Below are positions 47,101-55,472 of a stretch of 64,000 nt of DNA, piece by piece (the stretch's first letter is position 1; each line of letters begins with the position of its first letter). Below the pieces are notes generated by a model. It was not told the DNA's origin. It did no database searches and saw only the letters and a program-made list of their open reading frames with translations. The DNA is from Erysipelotrichaceae bacterium (lineage in GTDB: Bacteria > Bacillota_I > Bacilli_A > Erysipelotrichales > Erysipelotrichaceae). The stretch is from assembly GCA_017515475.1 (NCBI GenBank), contig JAFWFS010000027.1, positions 64,829 through 128,828 of the forward strand, in the 5' to 3' direction. Position numbers and translations under genes: made by a program.

Positions 47101-47413
47101 CGAACTGCTGAAAGACAGGCACGATTTCGTTGTAGGCGGAATGGATGGGATCAAGTATCATGAATATCAGCTTGAACTGCAGCCGGGATTCAAACTCTTC
47201 CTGTATACGGACGGCATTCCGGAAGCAAGCGATTCCGATAATAGAATGTTCGGCTTAGACAGGCTGATCGAAGCCTTGAACATCGATCCGGACGAAGAAC
47301 CTGACGCGATCATCGGAAATGTCGCCGAGTCTGTCACCGGATTCGTGAAAGACGCCGAACAGTTCGACGATCTGACGATGCTGTGCTTTGAATACAAAGG
47401 AAAACAAAAATAA
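44177..47413 (+). CDS. Membrane sensor with Reg_prop propeller, Y_Y_Y domain and SpoIIE phosphatase
   Basis: I take the ATG at 44177 (MAGTHNRR) after AAAGGA; an ATG at 44156 would add seven residues and lies on the -10 box. An N-terminal helix (about residues 12-30) is followed by a large extracellular two-component-regulator-type beta propeller with repeats such as GFIWIGSYSGLIRYDG and DRLWIGTNSNGLAMYD, and a Y_Y_Y-like domain (about 690-780). A second helix (about 795-815), a coiled coil, and a cytoplasmic PP2C/SpoIIE domain (about 840-1078) complete the 1078 residues. The phosphatase has LNMAASIQQSMLP, GGDFYDFF, ADVSGKGIPGALFM and the terminal QFDDLTMLCF metal-binding Asp residues. Such propellers usually sit on hybrid histidine kinases; here the output is dephosphorylation of STAS-type proteins, probably those at 55473 and 58233. 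Confidence 0.9.
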   Translation: MAGTHNRRTVKEKITVIGLCLFVLSVFLLKAAVPVTGEDEDEFWTGAGKHNGTVAVDPIGKSDGFSAVLYNNTNGLPTSEANDIVETSDGFIWIGSYSGLIRYDGSTFERLDSTTGITSVKCLYVDSMDRLWIGTNSNGLAMYDHGEIRMWGYDEGLKSPSIRSIIEDPDGRILVSTTQGLLILDEEFNLSYLDEGKLKDAFLHDLRIGIDGTIYGITNSGDVFMIRNGELYRYFSYQNTEIKGINCIFPDPKNANLVYFETVDSIVYHGNLYKDQIDPEPIDIYPLSQIQSFEYFDGDIWICARNGIGVLDEAGFHKLENVPMNNSIGHVMTDYEGNLWFTSTRQGVMKIVPNRFIDLFERYGISDRVVNSTCMYDGKLFAATDNGLMIFDEEGRLSEWPVKKVIAADGSDMGYVDLLQMLEGCRIRSIIPDSEGRMWLSTWNRYGLLRYDDGEITAFNVDDGLFSDAVRTVCERKDGTILVANTGGVSVIEGDRVIASYDESDDITNTEILSLAEGKNGDIIAGSDGGGIFIISDGGTRNISYSEGLTSGAVMRIKHDEDHHVYWIITGDSLAYMNEDYEITTVSNFPYSNNFDVYGNSKGELWILCSNGIYIAEIEDLLKNEKIDAFHYSMSNGLPCIATANSYSELTDDGDLYIAGTTGIAKVNIEEASENVSNLKAGIPYVEIDGQIVYPDDAGRFMLPHDFTKLAIQGHVYTYSLVEPIVSCRLEGIDKFSNTGHSVDVFPAIYTNLPGGNYTFAMDLMDSMGQISKTISVQIVKEKAFYEQVWFYVLAFVAVNILIFETVKNYVNERLQAQEKKHKEEEDKKRITNELNMAASIQQSMLPHIFPPFPDRKEFEIYATMEPAKGVGGDFYDFFMIDDDHLCMVMADVSGKGIPGALFMMVSKIILQSCAMLGRSPGEILSKTNEAICSNNQAEMFVTVWVGILEISSGILTAANAGHEYPMIKKPEGKFELLKDRHDFVVGGMDGIKYHEYQLELQPGFKLFLYTDGIPEASDSDNRMFGLDRLIEALNIDPDEEPDAIIGNVAESVTGFVKDAEQFDDLTMLCFEYKGKQK

Positions 47414-47433
47414 AGGCTCCTTAGGAGCCTTTT
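47412..47433. terminator. Bidirectional terminator between convergent genes
   Basis: AAAGGCTCC (47412-47420) and GGAGCCTTT (47424-47432) form a perfect stem with a three-base loop. It serves both the sensor phosphatase and the minus-strand phosphoesterase. Confidence 0.85.
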
Positions 47434-47440
47434 GTAATAC

Positions 47441-48823
47441 TTAATATCTCGCCAGATACTTGCCGCTGACATTGACGATCATCGTTCTGTCGTTGGAATG
47501 TATCCTTTTCATGGACGGCTGGTAGTTCGTATGCACATGGCCGTAGAACCAGAAACGCGGTTTGAGATCCTCCAGAAGCCTGTTGAAGCAGGCAAAGCCC
47601 CAATGAGGCATGTCTTTCAGATCTCCGTATCCCTTGATCGGTGCATGGCTTACGACGATATCGACGCCTCCCGCCTTTGCGATTTTCAGTTTCAGCCTTC
47701 TGATCCGCTTTTCCATTTCCCTTTCACTGTACTGCAGGGTATCGCTGTTGTAACGGAAAGAACCTCCCAGTCCAAGAATACGGATACCCTGATAAACATA
47801 GAGGTCGTCATCGAAACAGATACAGCCTTCCGGAGGGTTTTCCAGCAGCTTTGCGTCGTGGTTGCCATGGATGTAGAACAGAGGCTTGTTGCTTAAGGTT
47901 ACGATGTATTCCAGGTATTCCCTGCTGAGATCGCCGGCCGAAAGAATAAAGTCGGTATCTTTCAATGCTTCTTTGACATTCTCGGAATACAGCAGCGGAT
48001 CTTCCTCGTCCGCGATGCAGGTGATACTGTAGAATCCTTTTCCATATGCCAGACGCTGCCTGTTTTCCGCTATCACCTTATCCATCTGTCTGTCACTCAT
48101 CTCAACTAGATAGTCGTAGGTATACATCTCCAGAAGCGCCACCAGACAGTCCGCATGATTTTCGTGAATGCCTTTCTTATCCAGTTCATTCTCCAGTCGG
48201 CCGTAAAAACCGATCAGGGTGATTCTTTCTTTTCTGGTCCACTCATGATCCTTGTCATAGCCCAGACATCGCAGCAGCTTTGCGTAATAGCCGGGTCGAG
48301 AGAACTGCAGGGAATAGAGATGAGACAGCTTATAGAATTTCAGAAATTCATAGTAGAGACGGATGCTGTCGCGTTCGCTTTTTTCCGGAAGCAGTCTCGT
48401 GACCTGAAGAGGAATAAAAGGAGCGCCGTAGGATTTCAGGACGCTGACCCGTTTGTTTCCTTCGGCAATATAGAACCGGCCCAGATATTCATAAGCCAGA
48501 GGCGCTTGAGTTATGCCCTGATCGGAAAGATGATAACGGCAGACGTTCATCCATTTCGAGGCGAATTCGCTTTTTTCGTTCAGCAACGGCATGAAGTCGC
48601 TGGAAAAAGAAAGAGCCCGTCCATCTGTTCTGGTTCCTACGATCAGTTCAGACGGTACATCGATGATTCCCAGATCTAGCGGCCTGCATTTCCTTTCGTC
48701 TACGATATGATCCAGAACTTTCAGGTAGGGATCCTTTCGCTTCAGACGGTCGTGAAAAAGAGTCTTCCTGGCTTTTCTTCGGGCATAGAGATACTGCTGA
48801 TAGGCATCGGTATCGGTATTCAT
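47441..48823 (-). CDS. ParB/sulfiredoxin-like domain fused to a metallophosphoesterase
   Basis: A 460-residue cytoplasmic protein. The N-terminal part (about residues 40-145) contains a ParB/Srx-like fold: IDVPSELIVGTRT, then YIAEGNKRVSVLKSYGAPFIPLQV, the ParB-type GNxR nucleotide/DNA motif. A helical linker follows (about 150-245). The C-terminal calcineurin-like phosphoesterase (about 250-460) has SAGDLSREY, FYIHGNHD, VVSHAPIKGYGD and FWFYGHVHTN, a full metal-ligand set. It is the only minus-strand gene. The substrate is unknown; fusion of a ParB-like domain to a phosphoesterase suggests nucleotide or nucleic-acid chemistry. The message may be leaderless because the promoter ends six bases before the ATG. 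Confidence 0.75.
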   Translation of the reverse strand: MNTDTDAYQQYLYARRKARKTLFHDRLKRKDPYLKVLDHIVDERKCRPLDLGIIDVPSELIVGTRTDGRALSFSSDFMPLLNEKSEFASKWMNVCRYHLSDQGITQAPLAYEYLGRFYIAEGNKRVSVLKSYGAPFIPLQVTRLLPEKSERDSIRLYYEFLKFYKLSHLYSLQFSRPGYYAKLLRCLGYDKDHEWTRKERITLIGFYGRLENELDKKGIHENHADCLVALLEMYTYDYLVEMSDRQMDKVIAENRQRLAYGKGFYSITCIADEEDPLLYSENVKEALKDTDFILSAGDLSREYLEYIVTLSNKPLFYIHGNHDAKLLENPPEGCICFDDDLYVYQGIRILGLGGSFRYNSDTLQYSEREMEKRIRRLKLKIAKAGGVDIVVSHAPIKGYGDLKDMPHWGFACFNRLLEDLKPRFWFYGHVHTNYQPSMKRIHSNDRTMIVNVSGKYLARY

Positions 48824-48829
48824 GACTTC

Positions 48830-48858
48830 ATTTTATCCTGTCTTCCCTTATCTGACAA
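48830..48858 (-). promoter_or_regulatory. Promoter of the phosphoesterase gene (leaderless mRNA likely)
   Basis: Read on the minus strand: TTGTCA (48858-48853), 17 bases, TAAAAT (48835-48830), then six bases to the ATG at 48823. With the usual distance the first transcribed base would be the A of ATG. No ribosome-binding site is present. Confidence 0.55.
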
Positions 48859-48948
48859 ATGCCGCAGGAAGCACAGAAAACAAAAGGTATTCCGAATGAA
48901 TACTCTGTAGTAAAATAAATAAGAATAAACAAAAGGAAGGTTATGTAA

Positions 48949-50592
48949 ATGAAGAAAACAATCGGGGTAATCCTGATCCTTATGCTTATCCTGACGGGAT
49001 GTCAGAACAGAACCGTTCAGAAAGATGATATCTATATTTTCTTTACCAGCGACGTACATTGCGGCGTTGAGGAGAATCTGACGCTGGCGAGTCTGAAGGC
49101 GCTGGTGGATGATACGAAAGCGGAACATGAATATGTCAGCCTGGTCGATCTCGGCGACTATCTGCAGGGAGGAACTCTGGGCTCGCTGTCTCAGGGGAAA
49201 CTGATCGTTGAGCTGATGAATGCAACCGGCTATGATATCGCGACATTCGGCAATCATGAATTCGACTACGGTCTGGACGTACTGAGCAGCAGAATGGATG
49301 AAGCGGATTTTGATCTGATCGCTTCCAATGTCAAATACAGCGGTTCAACGAAGAACATTTTCGAGGATATTCCGGAATACATCATCGTCGACTACGATGG
49401 GACAAAGGTCGCGTTTCTTGGCGTTCTGACTCCGGAATCCAGAGTCTCTTCTACACCGAAGTTCTTCATGGAAGACGGCACATTTGTTTATGATTTCTAT
49501 TCCGGGAACGACGGACAGGATCTTTACGACAAGGTCCAGTCTCTGGTAGACCAGGTCAGAAAAGAAGTTGCGGACTACGTTGTCGTTTTGTCTCATCTTG
49601 GGTCGCTTGAGATACTGGCCCCGTACGATTCCATTTCTCTGATTTCCCATACCGAAGGAATCGATGTTGTACTGGATGGACACTCTCATTCCGTTATTGT
49701 AGAAGACCGTTATCCGAACAAAAACGGAGAGGATGTCGTTCTGTCTTCCGTTGGAACCAAGCTGATGGAAGCCGGAGAACTCATTCTTGGCAAAGACGGC
49801 AGCATCAGTGTCCTGCATGTCGAGGAATACGGCAGACAGGATGAAGGAATACTAAAAGAAGTTGAAAAGGCGAACGAAACAATCAACGGTATCCTTTCGC
49901 AGTATGTCTGTGATCTCGACCATGACATGCTTATCAAAGATGAAGAAGGGATCAGAATGACAAGATCCAGAGAGACGACGGTCGGAGATTTCTTTGCGGA
50001 TGCGATCCGATATGTGATGGAAGGCGATGTAGCACTCATGAACGGCGGCGGCGTCAGAAGCGATATTCTGGCCGGAGAGGTTATGTACAGCGACCTGTTC
50101 AATGTGGCGCCGTTCCAGAACAGTCTGGCGCTTGTAAAAGCGACCGGTCAGCAGATCCTGGATGCGCTGGAATTCGGAGCCAGATTCACTGAAAGGATCT
50201 ACAAACTGGATGGAAATGCCGTAGGAGAAAGCGGCGGATTCCTGCAGGTATCGGGAATGAAGTATACGATCGATACTTCTGTTGAGTCTCCGGTGCTGCT
50301 CGACGAAAGCGACATGCTGACGGGATTTGCAGAAGGACAAAGAAGGGTGAAAGACGTCCTGATCCTTCAGGACGGGGAATATGTTCCGATCGATCCGGAA
50401 AAGACCTATCTGGTGGCGGGCATCAACTATGTACTGCTGAATTCGGGCGACGGCAATACCGCCTTTAAGGGAAGTGAAGCCGTCATAGAGAACGGCATCA
50501 CGGATGTTGAAGCGCTGCGCTCATACCTGGATACGATCGGCGGATTCGGCGATCTGTATCGCAATACTGAAGGCAGAATCACAATAGAATAA
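48949..50592 (+). CDS. 5'-nucleotidase/UshA-family lipoprotein
   Basis: A 547-residue surface lipoprotein (lipobox LILTGC at about residue 20). The N-terminal metallophosphoesterase domain has TSDVHCGVE, VDLGDYLQGG, GNHEFDYG, VVLSHLGS and DGHSHS. The C-terminal 5'-nucleotidase domain has RSRETTVGDFFADAIR, NGGGVRSDI and FNVAPFQNSL, the substrate-recognition motifs. It probably releases phosphate and nucleosides from extracellular nucleotides. ATG follows AGGAAGGTTATGTAA. It is followed eight bases later by a secreted HAD phosphatase, together forming a phosphate-scavenging pair. Confidence 0.9.
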   Translation: MKKTIGVILILMLILTGCQNRTVQKDDIYIFFTSDVHCGVEENLTLASLKALVDDTKAEHEYVSLVDLGDYLQGGTLGSLSQGKLIVELMNATGYDIATFGNHEFDYGLDVLSSRMDEADFDLIASNVKYSGSTKNIFEDIPEYIIVDYDGTKVAFLGVLTPESRVSSTPKFFMEDGTFVYDFYSGNDGQDLYDKVQSLVDQVRKEVADYVVVLSHLGSLEILAPYDSISLISHTEGIDVVLDGHSHSVIVEDRYPNKNGEDVVLSSVGTKLMEAGELILGKDGSISVLHVEEYGRQDEGILKEVEKANETINGILSQYVCDLDHDMLIKDEEGIRMTRSRETTVGDFFADAIRYVMEGDVALMNGGGVRSDILAGEVMYSDLFNVAPFQNSLALVKATGQQILDALEFGARFTERIYKLDGNAVGESGGFLQVSGMKYTIDTSVESPVLLDESDMLTGFAEGQRRVKDVLILQDGEYVPIDPEKTYLVAGINYVLLNSGDGNTAFKGSEAVIENGITDVEALRSYLDTIGGFGDLYRNTEGRITIE

Positions 50593-50606
50593 TCGGAGGA
50601 ATGAAT

Positions 50607-51707
50607 ATGAACAAAAAGGAAACAAATATCTGGAAAGCGGTAGCACTGATTGCCATCGCCATGCTGGCAGTCGTCGGTGTTCTGTACGTCAACAATATCG
50701 GCTTGAACAAACCCGTGGAGGAAGAAAGCGTACCGGAAGAGGAAATCTCCTATCTCTCTTTATGGAACGATGACGCCAAAGCGAAAATAGAACTGGAAAA
50801 ATACATCAAAGAAGTAACGGATGAAACGAGTCCATCCTATATCCCGGAAGAAAACAGAATAGCCGTTTTCGATCTGGATGGAACGCTGTTCTGTGAGACG
50901 GATCCGGTCTATTTCGACCACATGCTGTTCATGCACAGGGTGCAGGACGATCCAACGCATGAAGCGAGCGAATTCGAACTGGAAGTTGCAGAAAAAGTTC
51001 AGGAATTCATCGATACCGGTAACTATCCGGAAGGACTGGACAATCTGCACGGACAGGGTGTCGCTTCGGCTTTTGCGGGAATGACCGTAAAAGAATTCAA
51101 CGACTATGTTTATGAATACCGTCAGACACCGTGCCCGGGTTATGAAAACATGACGATCGGAAACGCCTTCTACCTGCCGATGCTGGAAATACTCGACATG
51201 CTGCAGGCCAACGGATTCAAGACCTATATCGTTTCCGGAACGGACAGGCTGATTGTCAGAGGCGTTGTAGACGGATTGTCATTCATGAACATTCCGGCAA
51301 ATCAGATCATCGGTTCCGATGAACTGCTTGTTTCAAGCAATCAGGGAGATACCGACGGTCTGGACTATGTCTTTACCGATGATGATGAGCTGATCCTGGC
51401 GGGTCAGTTCCTGATCAAGAACCTGAAGATGAACAAGGTCACCGTCATCGCCCAGGAGATCGGCGTACAGCCTGTTCTGGCTTTCGGAAACTCATCCGGA
51501 GATGCGAGCATGGCCAGATATACCGTTACCAACAATCCGTATCCTAGCATGGCATTCATGCTGTGCTGCGACGATACGGTCAGAGAAAACGGCGACGAGG
51601 CAAAAGCCGAGAAGATGTTTAAGACCTGTGAAGAGAACGGATGGATCCCGATCTCGATGAAAAACGACTGGATCACCATCTACGGTGAAGAAGTTACCAG
51701 AAAATAA
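50607..51707 (+). CDS. Membrane-anchored HAD phosphatase
   Basis: The start is the ATG at 50607, six bases after GGAGGA; the ATG at 50601 directly abuts that site. Of 366 residues, the first 30 include one membrane helix, then an acidic linker. The extracellular HAD domain has AVFDLDGTLFCETDP (catalytic DxDGT), YIVSGTDRL (motif II) and LAFGNSSGDASMA (motif IV). It resembles phosphoserine-phosphatase-type HAD enzymes with an export signal. It is probably co-transcribed with the 5'-nucleotidase. The substrate is not known. Confidence 0.8.
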   Translation: MNKKETNIWKAVALIAIAMLAVVGVLYVNNIGLNKPVEEESVPEEEISYLSLWNDDAKAKIELEKYIKEVTDETSPSYIPEENRIAVFDLDGTLFCETDPVYFDHMLFMHRVQDDPTHEASEFELEVAEKVQEFIDTGNYPEGLDNLHGQGVASAFAGMTVKEFNDYVYEYRQTPCPGYENMTIGNAFYLPMLEILDMLQANGFKTYIVSGTDRLIVRGVVDGLSFMNIPANQIIGSDELLVSSNQGDTDGLDYVFTDDDELILAGQFLIKNLKMNKVTVIAQEIGVQPVLAFGNSSGDASMARYTVTNNPYPSMAFMLCCDDTVRENGDEAKAEKMFKTCEENGWIPISMKNDWITIYGEEVTRK

Positions 51708-51767
51708 ATAAGCAAATAAACAGAATATAGACTAGAAACACATGGCAGAGGAGAGACCGATCAGACA

Positions 51768-52307
51768 ATGCAAGCGATGTTCAGCGAGATCCCTGTTCTG
51801 GAAGATGAAAGGATCCGATTAAGAAAAATCAATGATTCCGACGCACTGACATTGGAATCACTGGTAAACAACGATAGAATATATCGTTATCTGCCGACTT
51901 ATCTTTTTGAAAGACAGTATCAGGACATGCACAGGATGATAGCCGAACTGTATGACGATCTGTACCTGAATAAGGAATCGCTGATCCTTGGGATATGTCT
52001 GAAAGACAAGGATGAGCTGTGCGGTCTGGCGGAATTCTACGGTTTCAAGGATTACATTCATAAGATCAGCATCGGTTATCGTCTGCTGGAGGAATACTGG
52101 GGAAAGGGAATTGCCTCAAGGACAGTTGCTTTGATGGTAGATTATCTGTATTCTTTTACGGAAATCGAGATCATCACTGCCAGTACCATGGTCGAAAACA
52201 TGGCTTCAAGACGCGTTCTGGAGAAAAACGGTTTTATTCAGACGACGATCGCCGAAGAAGACTGGGGATATCAGGAACCGGTCACCGTTAACAAATGGTT
52301 CCGTTAA
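51768..52307 (+). CDS. GNAT-family N-acetyltransferase
   Basis: A 179-residue RimJ/RimL-type acetyltransferase with the usual order: LEDERIRLRKINDSDALTL at the start, GYRLLEEYWGKGIASRTVALMV for acetyl-CoA binding (Q/RxxGxG/A variant), and TASTMVENMASRRVLEKNGF. The start may be 51768 or the ATG nine bases later; the GAGGAGAG site is 13 bases before the first, slightly far. It begins an apparent operon with queT and the MATE fusion. The substrate is unknown. Confidence 0.8.
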   Translation: MQAMFSEIPVLEDERIRLRKINDSDALTLESLVNNDRIYRYLPTYLFERQYQDMHRMIAELYDDLYLNKESLILGICLKDKDELCGLAEFYGFKDYIHKISIGYRLLEEYWGKGIASRTVALMVDYLYSFTEIEIITASTMVENMASRRVLEKNGFIQTTIAEEDWGYQEPVTVNKWFR

Positions 52308-52320
52308 TGAAAGAACGGAA

Positions 52321-52818
52321 ATGAACAAAAGAGAAAGACTTCTGCATCTTGCCCAAGGGGGTATCATTGCGGCTTTGTATGCGGCTTTGACGCTGATCTT
52401 TGCGCCGATTTCCTTTGGTCCAGTTCAGGTCAGAATAGCCGAAGCCTTAAGCATCCTGCCGATGTTCACAAAAGCTGCCGTCCCGGGTCTGTTCATCGGA
52501 TGCATCCTGGGAAATCTGCTGGGTGGAGCGGTGATTACCGATATCGTCTTCGGCAGCATCGCAACACTGATCGGTGCCTTTCTGGGTTTTCTCTTGCGTA
52601 AAAACCGCTGGCTTGTACCGATTCCTACCGTCATATCCAATGCGGTGATCATCCCGCTGGTGCTTCATTATGCCTATGATGTTCAGATACCGGTCTATCT
52701 GATGATGCTGTATATCCTGGCGGGAGAGTTTCTGGGAAGCTATCTTCTGGGAGAGGTGCTTGGAGATTTCCTGCTTCGACACGAAAAGAGTTTCTTTCAC
52801 AAAGAGAATGATGAATAG
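52321..52818 (+). CDS. queT: QueT-type queuosine-precursor transporter
   Basis: A 165-residue integral membrane protein with about five helices, the S component of an ECF-type transporter for queuosine precursors. FAPISFGPVQVRIAEALSILP, GLFIGCILGNLLGGA and DIVFGSIATLIGAFLGFLL closely follow the family. It sits 13 bases after the GNAT gene. No preQ1 riboswitch precedes it. Its position ahead of the transporter-ATPase fusion is probably operon sharing rather than shared function. Confidence 0.85.
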   Translation: MNKRERLLHLAQGGIIAALYAALTLIFAPISFGPVQVRIAEALSILPMFTKAAVPGLFIGCILGNLLGGAVITDIVFGSIATLIGAFLGFLLRKNRWLVPIPTVISNAVIIPLVLHYAYDVQIPVYLMMLYILAGEFLGSYLLGEVLGDFLLRHEKSFFHKENDE

Positions 52819-52832
52819 GTGGGGTTAAAGAG

Positions 52833-54578
52833 ATGAATGATTTAAACAATACGATTGAACTGTTCCTGAAACTGCTACCGATACAGATATTTGTCAATCT
52901 TGCTTCATCCTTGAGCAGATTTGTCAACGGTCTGATCATCGGAAACAGCCTTTCGCCTGCGGCAATGATCGCTTCCGGAGTGGTTTCTCCGCTGTTCAAT
53001 ATCATCGGTGGCATTTCAACCATCGTATCGACAGGCGCAGGGATCCTTTGCGGCAACTACATGGGCAAAGGCGATACCAGAAAGGTCGATCAGGTCTTTT
53101 CCGCATCTATGATCCTGCTTGGCGTTTCGGGTATCCTTTTTACCGTGATATGCTTCTTCTTTGCCAATCCTTTGGCCGTTCTGCTCAGGGCGGAACAGAG
53201 CGTCATCCCGGAAACGGTTGCCTATATCAGAGGCGTGGCATTGGGCATTCTTCCGATGCTGATACTGCCATGTCTGATGACCTTCCTGCAGATGTGCAAC
53301 AGATCGGGTGTTTCCCTGCTCGCCACCATCGTGCTGGCTGTGCTGAATGCGATCTTCGATCTGCTGGTAATCAGAGTATGGAACGGAGACATATTCGGTG
53401 TAGGAGCGGCTACTTCCTTAAGCCAGCTGCTTGTTGCAGCCGGACTGATCATCTTCTTCCTGATCAGAAAGGATCTGGTATCCTTCCGGAAAGAAACACC
53501 GGAAAAGTCGATGATCGTCGATATCCTGAAATACGGATCTCCTGCATCCCTTGCGGGCATTCTTTATTCCATCAGAAACATCTTCCTGAACTCCTACGCT
53601 TCATCTGTGGGAGGAAACGATGCTGTCAATGCCTTGGCCATTCTTGGTTCTTTCGGCGGTTTCCTGGATGCCTTTAACATCGGGGTGGGCAATACCCTGA
53701 CCATGCTGGCAAGCGTTTTTATCGGAGAAAGGGATTCGGGATCTTTGAAGAGACTGATGAAGATCACGGCTATCGCAGGTCTCACTTTGTGCCTGTTCAA
53801 GTTCCTGATCGTCTACCCGTTTGCCGGAAACATTTCCGTGCTTTTCGGAGCGCACGATTCGGTTATCGGTCTGTCGAAGGAACTGCTGATCTTTTACGCC
53901 TGGTGCGCACCTTTCAATATCTTCACCCTGATCCTGATAGGAGTCTATCAGAGTCTTGGCAGAGTCAGAATGTGCAACATGATCTACCCGGTCAACTGCA
54001 TCATCGTGCCTTTGCTGTGCTGCATCGTGCTTACGAAATTCTTCGGAATCAGGGCAATCTGGGCATGTTACACCATTTCGGAAATCATCACGCTTTCCGT
54101 CCTCTGTCTGACTGCCGTGTTCAGGAAGAAAAAACTTCTTATCAATGTGGATGATCTGCTGAACCTGCCGGAAGAGTTCGATACCGCAAACAAGTATTCG
54201 ATCTCGGTCAGAAAACTCTCCGAAGTTGTGGAGGTATCCAGAAACATCGAAGCGTTCTGCAAAGACAAAGGTATCGACAGGCGCAGAGCGATGCTGGCAG
54301 GCCTGTGCATGGAAGAAATGGCGGGAAATGTCGTAGAGCACGGATTCGAGAAGGACAGGAAAGAGAACACGATCGATATCTTTGCCTGTGTTGAGAACGA
54401 TGAAGTTTCCCTGAGACTGAGAGACAACTGCGTTCCGTTTGATCCGAATTCCAGAGTAGAGATGTTCAATCCCGAGGATCCGTGCAAGAATATCGGCATC
54501 AGGATGGTTTCAAAGATCGCCAAAGAAATGAACTATCACGTCAATTTCGGCATGAATATTCTGACTATAAAGCTTTAG
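52833..54578 (+). CDS. MATE transporter fused to an RsbW/SpoIIAB-like ATPase domain
   Basis: A 581-residue protein. Residues about 1-430 form a twelve-helix MATE exporter (FVNGLIIGNSLSPAAMIASG, AGILCGNYMGKGDTRKVDQVF, and the second-half repeat GNTLTMLASVFIGERD). The C-terminal 140 residues form a GHKL ATPase of the anti-sigma type: MEEMAGNVVEHGF (N box), RLRDNCVPFDPNSR (G1), and NIGIRMVSKIAKEMNY (G2). The reading frame is continuous, with no sign of joining by error. RsbW-like domains bind or phosphorylate STAS proteins, and two STAS genes lie downstream, so transport could be gated by partner switching. ATG follows GGTGGGGTTAAAGAG. Confidence 0.85.
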   Translation: MNDLNNTIELFLKLLPIQIFVNLASSLSRFVNGLIIGNSLSPAAMIASGVVSPLFNIIGGISTIVSTGAGILCGNYMGKGDTRKVDQVFSASMILLGVSGILFTVICFFFANPLAVLLRAEQSVIPETVAYIRGVALGILPMLILPCLMTFLQMCNRSGVSLLATIVLAVLNAIFDLLVIRVWNGDIFGVGAATSLSQLLVAAGLIIFFLIRKDLVSFRKETPEKSMIVDILKYGSPASLAGILYSIRNIFLNSYASSVGGNDAVNALAILGSFGGFLDAFNIGVGNTLTMLASVFIGERDSGSLKRLMKITAIAGLTLCLFKFLIVYPFAGNISVLFGAHDSVIGLSKELLIFYAWCAPFNIFTLILIGVYQSLGRVRMCNMIYPVNCIIVPLLCCIVLTKFFGIRAIWACYTISEIITLSVLCLTAVFRKKKLLINVDDLLNLPEEFDTANKYSISVRKLSEVVEVSRNIEAFCKDKGIDRRRAMLAGLCMEEMAGNVVEHGFEKDRKENTIDIFACVENDEVSLRLRDNCVPFDPNSRVEMFNPEDPCKNIGIRMVSKIAKEMNYHVNFGMNILTIKL

Positions 54579-54652
54579 TCGAAGAGAAATAATAGACAAG
54601 AAACAGAGAGTTAATAGTAAAATATAGATGTTAAGAAATGTAGGTAAGAAAG

Positions 54653-55447
54653 ATGAATGAAACACAGGATTTAGGGACCGGTATAAAGTATTTTGCTTCA
54701 AAGCCTTTTTTGATGAGCCTTGCTATTATCGGCGTAACCATAGTGGTGCTCTATGTCATAAAACAGTTTCTGATCAAGAAAGTCGCCTATACGACCAAGG
54801 ACGAACAACATAAGAACACTTTTAACGGTGTCATCTTCAGCATTCTGCAGTATATTGTTGTCATCGTAGCAGTCGTGAGCATTCTGCACCAGCATGGCGT
54901 CAACGTCACCAGGATACTTGCCGGATTAGGTATTATGGCTACCATCATCGGTCTTGCCCTGCAGGATACGCTGAAGGATATCATTGCCGGCATCAGCATC
55001 TACAACAACAATTTCTACAAGGTAGGGGATCTGATCCGTTACAATGGAGAGGAGTGCGATGTCAAGTATTTCTCCGCAAGAGTGACGAAGCTGCAGTCGG
55101 TACAGACTAATTCGACCTACACGGTAAACAACTCGCTGATGACTTCCGTCGAGAAGATCAAGGACAGCAGAGTGCAGCATTTCCTGTTCGGGTTTGACGT
55201 GGACCGTCATAAGATTGCGGAGTGTCTGGAAGAGATCTGCGCTGCTTTAAAGAAAGAAACCAGCTATGCCAAGGATGCCCGTTATGAGGGAATACAGGAG
55301 ATTTCCGACCGGGGCGTGATCTATACGATCAAATACAGATGCCCTGCGCACAGATCGGAACTGGTCAGAAGCAAGCTGATGGATATAACTTACGACAAAT
55401 TCAAAGAATACGGTTTATTGCCGAAGTTCAGTTCGGCATATAGATAA
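54653..55447 (+). CDS. MscS-family mechanosensitive channel
   Basis: A 264-residue small-conductance channel. It has three helices (about residues 18-38, 58-82, 85-110), the last being the pore helix with GLGIMATIIGLALQDTLKDIIAG. The beta domain follows with FYKVGDLIRYNG and the cytoplasmic vestibule. It would release osmolytes on hypo-osmotic shock. A TAAAAT -10-like element at about 54620 precedes it, so it may have its own promoter, and it is 25 bases before the STAS gene. Confidence 0.85.
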   Translation: MNETQDLGTGIKYFASKPFLMSLAIIGVTIVVLYVIKQFLIKKVAYTTKDEQHKNTFNGVIFSILQYIVVIVAVVSILHQHGVNVTRILAGLGIMATIIGLALQDTLKDIIAGISIYNNNFYKVGDLIRYNGEECDVKYFSARVTKLQSVQTNSTYTVNNSLMTSVEKIKDSRVQHFLFGFDVDRHKIAECLEEICAALKKETSYAKDARYEGIQEISDRGVIYTIKYRCPAHRSELVRSKLMDITYDKFKEYGLLPKFSSAYR

Positions 55448-55472
55448 AATCCATATTACAAGGAGGATCAAG

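Noticed and set aside
52308..52320. preQ1 riboswitch before queT
   Set aside because: Only 13 bases separate queT from the preceding gene, with no matching aptamer there.
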